Shown one piece after another: positions 39,466 to 53,680 of a stretch of DNA of 64,000 bases. The translations under genes were made by a program, and so were the position numbers. The notes under the pieces were generated by a model. That model saw only the letters and a list, made by a program, of their open reading frames with translations. It did not search any database and was not told where the DNA came from. Each line of letters starts with the position of its first letter. The first letter of the stretch is position 1. The stretch is from Albula goreensis (lineage: Eukaryota > Chordata > Actinopteri > Albuliformes > Albulidae), in NCBI GenBank assembly GCA_022829145.1, contig CM040742.1, positions 15,924,131-15,988,130 of the forward strand. The letters run 5' to 3'.

Positions 39466-39890
39466 AGCCTGAGGTCAATACTGCCAAAAAACAACAAAAA
39501 AACTTCTGTCTGGAACATTACAACAAAGAAACCAAATCCCACCATGGACTGAGCCGTTATCAGGCCCTAAACAGAGAACACACACTGGCAAGAGAGTCTG
39601 TTCAGTGTCAAAGATGCAAAGCAGAGACCGATCTAGCGCAGACTGGGTGACTGCTCTCTGGCAGACATGAAAAGTTACAGTGGCCGAAGAGAAAGTGCAA
39701 TGGACAGCACAACCTCGAGACAGGACAGGCAGAGACAAAGGTGGATTACCTCTAACACAGGATAAAAGTATTCAGAAATGTTGGGAGCATGGTTCAGTAG
39801 AGTTTCTCAGGGGAATGACTTCATTTTCACAGCAGAACTGAAAGACTTGTTTGGGGAAAAAGAAACAGCCGTAGAGACATGGTATGTCTC
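39466..39890 (+). mobile_element. LINE (non-LTR retrotransposon) 3' fragment, end of ORF2
   Basis: Translated pieces show the conserved region after the reverse transcriptase of a fish LINE: YQALNRE (39558-39578), then FSVKDAKQRPI (39601-39633) in another frame, then KYSEMLGAWFS (39766-39798) running on to KDLFGEKE (39842-39865). Between them the zinc-knuckle part is scrambled by frame changes and stops (a TAG at 39634-39636). It is therefore an old, dead, 5'-truncated copy. A related fragment lies at about 62.6 kb. Family not fixed; L1/Tx1-like is one possibility. Confidence 0.65.
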
Positions 39891-40216
39891 CACCTGTCAT
39901 AGCCTGAGGTCAGTAATTGACCACACAGCACTGACATACAGTATAATGAATAAATTAATAATTGTATGGAGAGATACATGAATCATTCTATTGCTGTGTT
40001 TCTTTACAATGGTATCTATTAGCGAACTATTAAAATAATCATTATTTTAATATTCATGTATGATTTTTGTACCTGTGCATCTTTTGAAATGTGCTGTATA
40101 TCTAATCTATTGTTTTTTCCAGTTCACTGTGCTTTGAAAGTATTTAAAGAATATTTTTCATCCTTAATTAAGCATGTTCAATTGTTCTATTATATGTATG
40201 TATGTATATATATATT

Positions 40217-40223
<7 letters not shown>

Positions 40224-40254
<31 letters not shown>
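40224..40254. repeat. (AC)n microsatellite
   Basis: A perfect AC run of 31 bases, directly preceded by TATG/TATA repeats from about 40190. Confidence 0.95.
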
Positions 40255-40257
<3 letters not shown>

Positions 40258-40883
40258 TGAATTAGTGAATGAGTGTGTGAGTGAGTGACTATACAGTGGA
40301 TTTGAAGAGGAAAGCCAGAGACAGTTGTTGAGGGTGTCTCAAGAGACAGGTCATTGGCTCCTGACTAGATGATTGGATTAGACCTTAAACCCCTTGTAAT
40401 TAATGCGTGTTGGATCCTGACATCCCAGTGATTAAGAGTTAAGTCTCTAATGAAGACTTTGGGGCAGAATTCTGCAAGTTGTGTAAGATTTGCAGTGCCT
40501 GCATTTCACCCTATAACATATGCTATATTCATGCTATACTCTCTAAGGATATTTCCTGATGACGCAGAGCTGCATTTTTGATCATTAATGTCTACATCAT
40601 ACGTGTCATATACATATTCAACATAGCCCAGGGAGTGTACACATGATCTTGAAAATAAAATTGCTGGCAGTTTTAAGTTCAAAGGGCAAAAGCTAGTTGT
40701 AATCTCATCATGACAATTAAATGGAGAAGCTTGCCTCCTGAAACTGCTTTACTTCACTTTACATCATTTGAAAGAGAAAGAAGGTAGTAGTCAACTGGAA
40801 AAGGAAGCACAGGCCTAAAGTATGTATTCAATGTTCCTACATGGTGTGGTGATTTTGCATTTGTGTACGCATGTGTGTGCTTT

Positions 40884-40895
40884 TGTGTGTGTGTG

Positions 40896-40936
<41 letters not shown>
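40884..40936. repeat. (TG)n microsatellite
   Basis: A TG run with one break near 40896. Confidence 0.93.
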
Positions 40937-40938
<2 letters not shown>

Positions 40939-42069
40939 TGCGTGTACTCTAATGGATTGGAAATCTGATCGCTTGCACAAAACTGCAAGCTCTGTTTTTA
41001 CATACCTGACTTCCTTTAAATATTGTGCAACAGCATGAAGAGTGTCATGAGCTATTGAGCCAGCTATCTCAATTTCATCAACACCTAAGAAAAAAATAAT
41101 TATTGAACTATCCCTGCTGGCTATTGCACTGATGACTCAAAAGGTCATTTCTGCCTACATTGCAGTACTTTTTTTGAAGGCACCCATAATGAAACATACC
41201 AATAATCAGTACTGTTTCAGGATCGAAGCTGTGCAGCCCATAGACCTTCCCACCCTCATGCCACGCCCCATGCATTGCACCATGGGATATCTGGGTGCAG
41301 TCAGCCATGGTAGAGATTAATTGAAGGCTGTCTGGTGTGTCATCACTACTGTTTATATATAGAGATACAGATATGAAACACCTCTGTTATAGATTCATAT
41401 TTGTTAAAAATAGTTGGCGTTATAGTCCAAAAATGCATTCACTGTATGCTAAAATAGATGGTTTTTCAAGGCAGCTACTTGTCCTTGCTTAGAAGGCAAG
41501 AATGGAGACAGGAGAAAAGGCCAGCTCACTGCAATGAGGAATAAGTCAAGTGGCCATTCATCATTCAAGCTTTAGAGAAAGGGGGTAAAGACAAGTGCTA
41601 GTGTCAGAGCCTGGAACATCTGAAGTGGAGATATCCACATTGTTTCATACGCACACCTATTAAACCACAACAAAGCAGGCCCATTCATTTATGCTGTAAT
41701 TTACTCATTAAGAAAAAGAGAAGAAACAAATGCTAGGCTGCTGGCCAAGTCGACTCTCCATGGGAGAAGATGATCATAATGAGCTGCCCTTGAGTTCATG
41801 CAGAATGGGGTGTGGACAGGTCGTCTTTAAGGGAGTGTTATTAGAACAAGGCACTGTCTGAGTGATAAAACCCTATTGACCTAGCCATCTGAAACCCAGC
41901 TCAGTCCCATTATAGCGATCTGTGCCCAGGCCAGCTCTCCATGGTCACTGTGTAGCCGTAGGGGCAGTGGTGTGGGGTTGGGGTGGGGGGTAGTTGTGTA
42001 GGTGAGGGATGCACTGGGTACATGGGCTTTCCACTCCAACACCAAACACCTGCTCTGTATTTCTGCTTC

Positions 42070-42510
42070 CTTTACCTCCTCTATAGTCCTGCTCCCAAAT
42101 GCACGCACCCTCTATAGCCCTGCTTCTGTTCGTTTTGCTCTCCTTCACTGTATGTCTGGTCCTATTTAATTAATCCTCCATAGTCCTGCTCCTGTTTATT
42201 CACTTCCTCAACAGGCCTGCTCCAAAATGCTCACCTCCTCTATAGCCCTCTATAGTCTTATATACATATCTGTTCTACAGTCCTGTTCCAATTCTTTTCT
42301 CCTCTATATTACTGTTTCTGTTTCTTTACCTCCTCCATAGACCTGTTCCTGTTTGATCATGTCCTCTGCAGACCTGCTCCTAATTGCAAACCTCCTCTAT
42401 AACCTTGTGGCTCTCCATACCCCTCCTCTTCAGGCCTGCTCCATTCTGCTGCACACCTCTCCTGTACTTTCCTACTCTCCCCAAATACTTCCTGTAGTGT
42501 GCTGCTCCTG
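42070..42510. repeat. degenerate tandem repeat, CCTCCTCTATAG..CCTGCTCC type
   Basis: A unit of about 30-45 bases, near CCTCCTCTATAGTCCTGCTC, recurs at least ten times with strong divergence, e.g. CCTCCATAGTCCTGCTCCTG and CCTCTGCAGACCTGCTCCTA. It is pyrimidine-rich with A/T breaks and has no coding sense. Confidence 0.65.
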
Positions 42511-42699
42511 TTAAAATGATCTAATCTCCTGCAGGCGCGCACCAGGGTGCCATAGTACTTTAACCAAACAAATCCCTGAGCAGAGAGCACAGGTTTATTC
42601 TCCTTCAGATGTCTGCACAGAGGTAGTACAATTTGGTGTAGCTAAAATCAGCTGACACCAGAGGTACAAATTTATTATTTATTCTATTATATGTGCATG

Positions 42700-42701
<2 letters not shown>

Positions 42702-42731
<30 letters not shown>
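42702..42731. repeat. (TG)n microsatellite
   Basis: A TG run of 30 bases followed by TG-rich imperfect sequence to about 42775. Confidence 0.93.
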
Positions 42732-42732
<1 letters not shown>

Positions 42733-42775
42733 ATGCGGGCGGTTGGGTGTGTGTGTGCTCGCGTGCATGTGTGTA

Positions 42776-43481
42776 TGGTGCAGTGTTATAATGTAAGCAT
42801 GAGATCAAAAAAAGAACAAAGAGCCTTCAGGCCATTAAAAATAAATGAAGTTCAGATTAAACGGGCGCACTTGTGGACCAAAGTCCCAGGCAGGGGCCTG
42901 CTGCATTTACTGTGTTGCCGTGGCGCTGAGCTGATGCGTCGCTGAGTTGCTGCTTTGTTGTCTTCTTGCGCAGTGGCCACTAAGAAAGGAACCACACATG
43001 AATGAGGTGATCGCTGGGGGATCCGTCTAGAGTGACTCACGACTTTGTCTGTACTTCTCTGCATACACCTCCTGCGTAACCACCACCAATGAACATCAGT
43101 GAGGAGAGAGTGTTAGGGGGTGAAAAGGGAGAGAGTGAAACAAAGAGAGGCAGCTAGAAAGAAACAGATAGGGAGAGAGAGGAAGAAAGAAAATTGGAAG
43201 AGAGAAATAGAGAGAAAATGAGACAGACAGGGAGTGAAGACCCAGAGGCAGATAAAATTGATAATAAAGAGCTAATGTGAGATGAGATATAATGTAGTTA
43301 CTAACATAGCTGGTTATCAGTTCTACTTCATTTTATTTAAACCTGCCTATATTTATCATTTTTATGTTAGCTATGGATTTATGTTATAATAGGGGAAGAG
43401 TGCAAGAGAGACAGGATATTTTTAAGCCTGCACATATTTATCATTTTTTGTTACTTATGAATGTTCATAGGTTACATGAGA

Positions 43482-43516
<35 letters not shown>

Positions 43517-43834
43517 AGAAAAGGAGGGGGTGAGAGTGGGGCATGGAGAACAGACAGGCTAACCAAGACCCATTGGCAGAGAGGATTATTAATTAAGAGC
43601 TAAAAGCCTTTGCTGTCCTGGCAGGACTGGCGCACTGGTGCTGTCTCTGCAGGAGCCATCGCAGATGGGCTGCAGGTAGGAGAGCGGCATGCCGATTGGC
43701 CGGGTACAAGGCCTCGCTTTAAGGAGCCTGGGTAACCACTTAGGGGTGGGGCCTGTGTGTACAGACCTACAGCTCTGACTGCTGTATGGAAGTGCAACCT
43801 GCTTTCTGTGTAGTGGTGTGGTGCTTAATGAGAA
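42776..43834. other. intron of tenm2, no gene seen
   Basis: GA-rich sequence at about 43120-43260 and a (GA)n run at 43482-43517. No exon was recognised. Confidence 0.6.
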
Positions 43835-44635
43835 GGTGGGAAAATATAACTCCATTACCCATATGTATTAATGGTAATAAAGCTAATAAGTTAGTATACC
43901 ATATATATAAGTAGGTGGGCATACTGTAACTCCAAAGCCCATATGTGTTAATGGTAATAAGGCTAATAGGTGGGTATACTGTCTGAGGAAGTTTGTATAG
44001 TGTAACTCCAAAGCCCATGGGTATTAATGGTAATAAGGCTAATAGGTGGGTATACTGTCTAAGGAGGTGGGCATACTGTAACTCCAAAGCCCATATGTGT
44101 TAATGGTAATAAGGCTAATAGGTGGGTATACTGTAAGGAGGTGGGTATCCAAAGCCCATATGTGTTAATGGTAATAAGGAGGTGGGTATACTGTCTGAGG
44201 GCATACTGTAACTCCAAAGCCCATATGTATTAATGGTAATAAGGCTAATAGGTGGGTATACTGTCTAAGGAGGTGGGCATACTGTAACTCCAAAGCCCAT
44301 ATGTGTTAATGGTAATAAGGCTAATAGGTGAGTATACTGTCTGAGGAGGTGGGCATACTGTAACTCCAAAGCCCATATGTATTAATGGTAATAAGGCTAA
44401 TAGGTGAGTATACTGTCTGAGGAGGTGGGCATACTGTAACTCCAAAGCCCATATGTGTTAATGGTAATAAGGCTAATAGGTGAGTATACTGTCTGAGGAG
44501 GTGGGCATACTGTAACTCCAAAGCCCATGGGTATTAATGGTAATAAGGCTAATAGGTGGGTATACTGTCTGAGGAGGTGGGTATACTGTAACTCCAAAGC
44601 CCATTATGTATTCATCGTAATAAGGCGAGTACACT
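43835..44635. repeat. 76-bp satellite-type tandem array, about 10 copies
   Basis: The unit begins GGTGGGCATACTGTAACTCC and includes CATATGTGTTAATGGTAATA. Each unit contains a second, related GGTGGGTATACTGT, so the 76-mer itself looks built from an internal duplication. Middle copies (44260-44600) are nearly identical at exact 76-base spacing. Copies at 44120-44210 are shortened and both outer ends are degenerate, as in arrays kept uniform by unequal exchange. Confidence 0.95.
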
Positions 44636-46416
<1,781 letters not shown>

Positions 46417-46417
<1 letters not shown>

Positions 46418-47662
46418 ATGCTGTTCTGTGTGTGTTTGCACATGTGCTTTTATGGCCTGACATTTGTGAGCTCAGTCACTACCAGCGCACATGCTCTGTC
46501 TCTCCCAGGCGGTGCACTGTCACAGGCAGAACTTGCTCTGCTATGCCAGTACAAAGCTCCCTCCAGCTGGGGCTGTGATCAGGCTTCCTCCTGCCCTGTG
46601 TGTGTGGAGATCAGGGCCCTGCGGTCAGGCGGGAGCTCTCACAGCTGCTTATTTCCGCCCGCCTTAAGAGGTGCGAGGTGCCCTGCAGTGAGGCGACTCA
46701 CCCACGCTGTGTGCAGCAGTGCAGCACACCGCTCGCCGTTAGCATGCCTTAACGATGGGGGCCGTTTTGTTTGCAGAGAGTTTGTGCGGCTCCGACAGAC
46801 ATGGCCTCAGAGCACCTATCTAAGCATAATTAACAGTTCCACCCCCATCCACCACACCACCCCGAGAGAACGTTTCATCATGAAAACTCCTTGTTCTTCT
46901 GCTCAATTAGCCAAGAAGAGCGCCCCCTGGGGCACAGGAGGGTGAATATGAAGCAAACAAGTGGGTGTGACCGTGGATGGTATAGCCTGGCCATGTCTGT
47001 TGGAACGCTCTGGTAGATAAACCCAGGTGGCCGATCCTGGGCTGGCACTGAAGCGTGTAGCTTCAAAATTGGAGCACAAATGAAACGGCTCACCATGGAG
47101 TGCCTTTATCTAACAATGCACCAAAATTCATATTGCTTGATGTGGATATGAAAAGTAAATATGAAGAATAGCTTTACAGTCAGCGTGGTCTCTCATTTTG
47201 TAAAGCACAGTATAATAAAAGCAAATAATACCATACAATTGCTTTCCTAAATTTTCTGTTCTGTGATGCTGGCGAATTATTGGTTGGGTCTGTCACGGGC
47301 AGGTGGCTGAGACAGTTCATCAAACTCAATCTAATGTCACTGGGTTTCCATTCATAGCCTCTTTTGTTGCGGAGTTGGAGTGATGGAAGGAAAAGCATCG
47401 CAAAGGCGGCATGGCTGTCTGTGCAGTCTGTGAGTCCAAAGCCAGCAGTCTGATTTCCATTAATACATCCACAATCCCACAATCCTCCACACAGCTGGAC
47501 AATGCAGCTGGGGACCAAGACTGGAGAAAAGAATGAGATTTATATGTATTTTTCCTTCCCCACATTGCCCATGTCCTTCCTTTTCTTCTGTACCACCCAG
47601 CCTCCAACACCACGTTAACCCCTGATATTTTTGGAAAGCTGTTAGGCATCCATACCTACATA
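46417..47662. other. intron of tenm2, no gene seen
   Basis: The part at about 46600-46850 is GC- and CpG-richer than the surroundings and has no repeat. No coding exon could be supported. Confidence 0.5.
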
Positions 47663-47719
47663 TACACACACACACACACATGACACAAACACACACAAAC
47701 ACACACACACACACACACA
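47663..47719. repeat. (CA)n microsatellite, interrupted
   Basis: CA runs at 47663-47680 and 47689-47719 with a TGACACAA break. Confidence 0.93.
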
Positions 47720-50700
47720 TTCAAAATGAACTAGTTCTTAGTCTGTGGTTTTCACAATATGACTGCTGGCCATGCAGTTTTTGGCTCTACAATGCATGTA
47801 ATTGATGAAATGATGCAGCCAATTTAAAATACAACTAACTTCCCTCTCCCACATGGTCATTATAATGTTCAGAAAACTTCATTTAAAATGCAAATACTAA
47901 TTGGCATCTTATCACCACGCTACCATACGGTAAAAAATGGAGACTAATAAAGGAATACATTTGTTAAGTTGTTCAAAACAAATTCTGCAAGTCATGGCAT
48001 GGTAGTGAAAATGACAGATCAATGCAATACAGAGGCAGCAGAGGCGTTTCAAACAGCTGAAGTTATGTCGCACATTAAGGGCGCACCATTAGAAAACAAC
48101 CTATAAATTAACTTCACCCAAGGAGTGAACTAAGTGAAAAGAAATAAAATAGCAGACAAATGGAGGTTTTGAAAGCATGCTTAAAATAAGCTTTATTTGG
48201 AAAAAAAAAAAAACAATCAAGCTTGAGAAATATTTAAAATTGTAGATAAAATTATACATTTTCACTAAATCCTGTTAGAGTAAATGATTAACATCCTTGT
48301 AATGTACCTTTTGATTTATTTTTTTCAGTTGATTATCCACTTTGTATTTGTAATCCTTGGTTGATAATTTAGTTAGCTCATGTCCTGAGTTTCACTGACT
48401 GCTCTGAGCACTCACCATATCTGTGTTATGGCACATTATGCTTGTTTTTAATATTTTCTTGTGCTCCATCTGAGAATGGCCACAGCAGTCATTCCCAAAA
48501 GAACTGGCTAACATAGACACTGGGATTGTTCATGAGTTTGCCATATCAATCTCTGCATGACTCAAAATGGTCTGAAATTAGCTATCCATTTGAAGTATCA
48601 CTTCACCCCTGGGTCTCTCTTCACACTGGAGACTGATACAATGTAATGGAAAATGACTGGTCTGGTGCCATTTATACTTACACCAAACACAAACTGCCTT
48701 CAAACAACTCATGCACCATGTAAAGGTTTAGCAATTTAGTATCATCTTCATAATTATAAACCCTCTGCATTCCTAATGTTTTCCTATCATTGAATCCTTC
48801 AAAGCCTGAAAAGCATATTTGACATTTCGTTTGTTGTTCAAAGAGTCCCTGTTGTATCTGACAGATTGCTAATTATGCTAACATGAGCCTTTTCCTAGCA
48901 TGGCCTTCAGAGGTGGAACAAACTGGATAGATTAATCAATTGAATTAATTGTTCAAGATAAAACATAACATGCAAACTTTTTGGATGCTGTTTTCTTGTA
49001 TTCTCACATTCTTACAATAGAAGACAAATGTAAATGGTAAATACAAAATACAAACTGCAGGTGACCCTTTTTAACCACATGATTGTGTACGGTAATGCAG
49101 TATTTCTAATGTTCAGTGAGCAACAACACCAGCATCTTACATCTCAAGTGGACTATAATAGGCTCAAAGAGTTAACACAAGCTCCATGTGAACTGTATGT
49201 GGACAGCTCTGTGTCTCTTTAATTAACTGCCTGAAAGTAATGGTAACTGGAAGCACAGCAAACAATTCTGAGCTCTGCATTCAGCAAAGCAAGTCCAGCT
49301 GACATTTGCAGTTGGATTTATTTACATTGTGTACACTATATAAACAGTCTTTAACTGTGTCCCCATATGAAATATCAGCTACTGTTAAGCATTTCTCAAG
49401 TAGTGCAGGGGTGAGTTGAAAGGCCCACTTGTCTCATTTTGACTGGTGATGGATCACATCCTGTAGTTTGAGCGTGACGTTGTGTTCATGCTATTGTTCC
49501 AGTTTCAGAAACTGGTGAGACCATGAAAGTATTAGTAAATTGGTTGGCAAATTGATTTTTAACACTTCATCAAAAACCAATTTCCTAGCTGCCATTATAT
49601 ATCGTCTCGCATATTTTGCTGATGTGACATAGCTTTCCTGCCTATAAATGTGAGAAAGGGAGGTGGCATAACTATTCCAAGCAGTTACATTAACTAACTA
49701 CGTAACTACTCTCTGCTTTCATGTCATGGAACTAAAAAGAACTAAAAACAGTTGACTTGAGGGGGCTTACAAAACAGGTCAGGTGTCAGCTAGGCTGGGG
49801 TTTAGTCTGTTTTTCCCAGAGTACAGAGCTGGCAGTAAGGCGGGTTCTGCTGCTGTTTGAATAGTGCTTGAGTGACAGGTCAGTCTGATGGGTGGGGGGA
49901 ATTAATGGCTTGTAGGAATTAGAGCAGCAAGAGCAAGGGAGGCAGATATGCAGGGAGGTGATGTCAGTAATGAAGAAAGGAAGGGCTGTGGCGTCAGGGG
50001 GGGGGGGGTTTGGTGTGGATGATAATTACTGAGTTGCACCTCAGGGAAGATATGATGGGAGGGAGGAGAGGAGGTGGGAATGGTTTTTCACTTTTTTGTA
50101 TGAGTCATGAATTGTGACAAAATAATTATTACTCAAAAATGAAATAATTGCTTTGAATTCACATAAGCATTTGTTTAACCTGTATTTTAGTAAGGTAGGT
50201 GACTGAGATTGACTCAGTTTCAGCAGCAGCAGTCTGAGGTTCATGAAATAGAAGAGGTGCAAAAGAGTTATGGAGGGGAGTAGGCACTGCACAGTATACA
50301 TGTATTCAGGTTTTTTTCTTTGTTTGCTTTGTTTCCAACAATATCACATCTTTCCAGTTGAAACACTAATATCTAAAATAGCATTTCCTGACATAAGCTA
50401 ACTTTCATATTCATACTCTCATATTTATTAGGGGAAATACACAATGTCATTCCTAAGTTGGAAATAAATAATATAAAAAAACAAACAAAATAAAAATTAG
50501 ATGCTTCATTACACTGATCATTACAGCCAATAGATTCAAAACCTGCAATCTCTATCCTTGCCAGGCCAAGTCATACACAGAGGTAGTAAAACAAACTGAA
50601 ATAAACTGCCTGTTCTCACCCTATGTACCATTATAGTAATGAGGCTATGAGGAGGCATGTTTATAGACTACAGGTTCATATGTTTGATGGAGAGTCATTA

Positions 50701-53490
50701 GAAACACATGCCATAATGTAGCGGCTGAAGGATTTGTTCATGATACAGGGTAATGGCCAACCAGGGTTCATTTATTGGTTCTTCCCATGCTGTGGCAGGC
50801 CATGTTCCCAGTGTCATTCTCATGGATTTATCAGATGGGTGGGGTGGGAAGGGAGAGGGTCACTTTATTGGAGAGTTTAAAAATGAGGGGCTTTTAGGTA
50901 AGGTCATTCCCTGTTGAGTATCTGCCTGTATTTTCTGTCCTTTTTCCAAATGAGTGATGGGTAAAAATGTTTCTGGCCTCACAGAATGAGATGATATTGC
51001 ATTACGCAGGTGGAATAGCTTACAGAAGACTGGTGAAATCAGAACACTGGGGAAACTGTCCACCTAAGACGGGGTAGGGGTGCTCAGTATTAGTGTTCAG
51101 GAATGTTATTTAACCTGACATGGCATTATTTTCAATCATTCTAATATGTACCAGGTAATCCCCTCTTCATGGTTTTGTGTCTGTGTCTGACCAGATAGGA
51201 CAAGACATTGAATGTGAATGTTTACATTCTGGCCATTTCCTTTCAGTCTCTTGAGGAGTACCTGCAGAGTTGTCCATGACCTGATCAGATATATCACAGG
51301 TATGAGGTTGCCTGTCTAGGAGATATATTCTCATGAGGTGGCAAAAGGAATGCACCCAATGCAAATGCAGGATTTTACATTGCATGGGTGGGTGCCAGCA
51401 TAAAAGAACTTTTGCCATGTAACAAAGAAACTGAAGTTGCTGAAATTCAGCTGTTCAGAATTATTAAGCCTATTTAGATTTTTCTTTATCTGGCCAACCC
51501 TTTCTTTTACAGTAAAATGAAAGCATGGTGATTTCATGTCAGCTAACTCCTCGAATAAGTAGAGGGCATTCCTAGCAATGAGCTGCTTCTTTGTGAATCT
51601 CCATAATGATATGCAAAAGAGAGAGGAGCCATCAAATGGCAAAATAATGGCGCCGGCATAGAGTGAGTAGTAAAGTAGGTTTATGAAGAGGAAAATGCCC
51701 AATCGACATGTTATCCACTCTTTCTGCTGTGATAATCCTTGTGGTGACGTTTATAACTCCTATTGTGTTTAGATTGGATTCCGACCTCGGGGTTTAGATT
51801 AGACTGAGTCACTCTTCAAGAGAATTGGGTGTCTGGAATTTTGAGGGGTACAAATGTGATGCAGACAGCATTCTCTCTCCTCAGTGGCGAGCTATGTTGA
51901 TTATCTCAGATTAAGAGCGTAAATGTTGCAAGTAAGGAGACATGACTCAGTGAGTTATCGGTGGTCAATGTTATGACCTTTAAAGAAGCTGAGCCCAGTC
52001 CCTCAAAGCACCCAAATGTCTACAGTCAGGCAAAATCTCTTCCTTCAGTGTGCCCCCCTAAGCATTCTGAGAAAAAGCAATGCTCATTCTACCCCTTAAG
52101 GTGCTCACCATCAACTTCTCTCATCCAGGTGGGCCCCACATATGGAGCTGATCTGATTTTCTTCTAATAGCCCTAAAGACTCTCTTTGCCAGAAGGGGGT
52201 TTCATGAAGGTAATTGGCAGCATTTCTCTTGGAAGCAGAGGGTTCTTTAATTCTGTCCCCTTTGCTCAGCATTCAGAAGTTCTGCCCCACTGTTCCAAAG
52301 TTCTTATCATGGCATGCCCTCCCAGTTAGCCACTCTTTCCCTGCCACTTACAAACCTTTTAAGTGGCTCTATTCTTGTTTCTGAATGAGCTGAATAACAA
52401 TAGCATGAATTGCACATTTGATGTCGCCTTCCTCCATGCATTAATGGACTCCAAGCTCTCCTCAGAATGCAGCTTAGCTAATAGCTTCTCCGCTCTACTC
52501 TCGGCTGGCTCTTACCTTATGGGGTCTTGTTTGGTTCTGCCTCTGTGCCACCCCCACCCCTGCCCCCCATCCCTGTTTCTCTGGCTCTGTTTGGGTCACA
52601 CAACTTTTTAGTGCTTGCGGCTCCCTCCTCTTAACTTTCTTTTCTGGCATGACCACCTGTACTTACACCAGTGTTGACCTGAAGCTCGAGCTTTGGCCTC
52701 ATTCAGCAGCCTTGCCCGTGTGAGGTTTTGACATCAGCAGGTGCAGCCTTTCCTCAGGCTGTGTAATCGATCCAAAATGTTGTGACGCTTTTCACGAGAG
52801 GAAGTGATGTGACCATGGGTGCTTCTGAGCGACAGAGGCCTGCCACTCACGCTGCACCCTCTGCCTACTTCCTGCCTTGTTAATGCCTGGTTTCTGGGAT
52901 CCCTTTGTGTGCCAAAAGCAAGGACGCAGGGCCTACAGCTTCTCCCCTGCACTCATACCCTGACCACATTCACACTCAGTCTGGAGGTGGTTTCCCTGCT
53001 GCGCTTTGACAGTCTCCCTCTTCAAGTCAAAATGTGTGCTCCCTGTGCCTTCCAACTTCCAACTACTCTACCTGGCCTTACAGCAGTTTCATGAAGGCGT
53101 AAGAACTCTTAATTCCCTTTGGCTTTCTTCATAATACTGCTACCTTTTTCACAGTCAAATCTGTCTCAGTAGTTGCATTGTAGAATTGTGTAAGTGCCTG
53201 TTGCATAGCTTGAATATGTTTGAATAATTGTATCACTTTGTTGCAGGATTTACTAGATTCTTGGTCATCAGCCTCTGTATGTCAATTTAACATACAGAAA
53301 AAAAAATGTAAATCCATTGTAGAAACAAGCACGAGTCATTTACATTGTATAGTCCATGTTCACTTTATGAAAATCTCATATATTCTGCAAGGTATCCAAG
53401 AAGTAGGTTTCTTAAGCTTCACATAATTGCCATTGCTAACTAATGTTCACTTTGTCCTTACAACCTCCTTTTCACCCATATGTGAATGGA
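47720..53490. other. intron of tenm2, no gene seen
   Basis: About 5.8 kb of AT-rich sequence without recognisable exon, RNA gene or mobile element. A G run lies at 49998-50009. The block at about 51690-51960 is repeat-poor with conserved-looking text. Confidence 0.55.
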
Positions 53491-53493
53491 ATT

Positions 53494-53680
53494 TTTTGTC
53501 ACACTTCAACCCCATGTTGTTTGTAAAGGCTTTATATAGGATATAGAAAGCCTTCATAAACATGACTTGAATGAATCATACTTATGAAAAAAATCTTTCT
53601 TCATTAAAGGGTATATAACGCCTTTTGTAATATGTCATGCCAAATGTGACATAACCAGTTAGGTCATTTGCTGTAAATAG
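53494..53680. repeat. possible interspersed repeat (TTATATAGG / CCTTCATAAACATGA type)
   Basis: The words GGCTTTATATAGGATATAGA, GCCTTCATAAACATGACTTG and AAGGGTATATAACGCCTTTT resemble a widespread fish repeat with AAGGCTTTATAA words. The call is from memory of similar sequences and no ends were seen. Confidence 0.3.

Larger units (their letters stand above)
39891..42060. other. intron of tenm2 with microsatellites, no gene seen
   Basis: Contains a TA-rich then (AC)n tract at 40190-40254 and a TG tract at about 40884-40936. Otherwise AT-rich with no exon or known element. Confidence 0.6.

Noticed and set aside
44245-44597. Three near-identical 66-residue frames spaced 76 bases
   Set aside because: They are the 76-bp satellite read repeatedly; 76 is not a multiple of three, so the frame shifts each unit.
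46755-46800. Acceptor-like TTTTGTTTGCAG followed by an open stretch as another tenm2 exon
   Set aside because: The following translation does not resemble teneurin and no matching donor was found.
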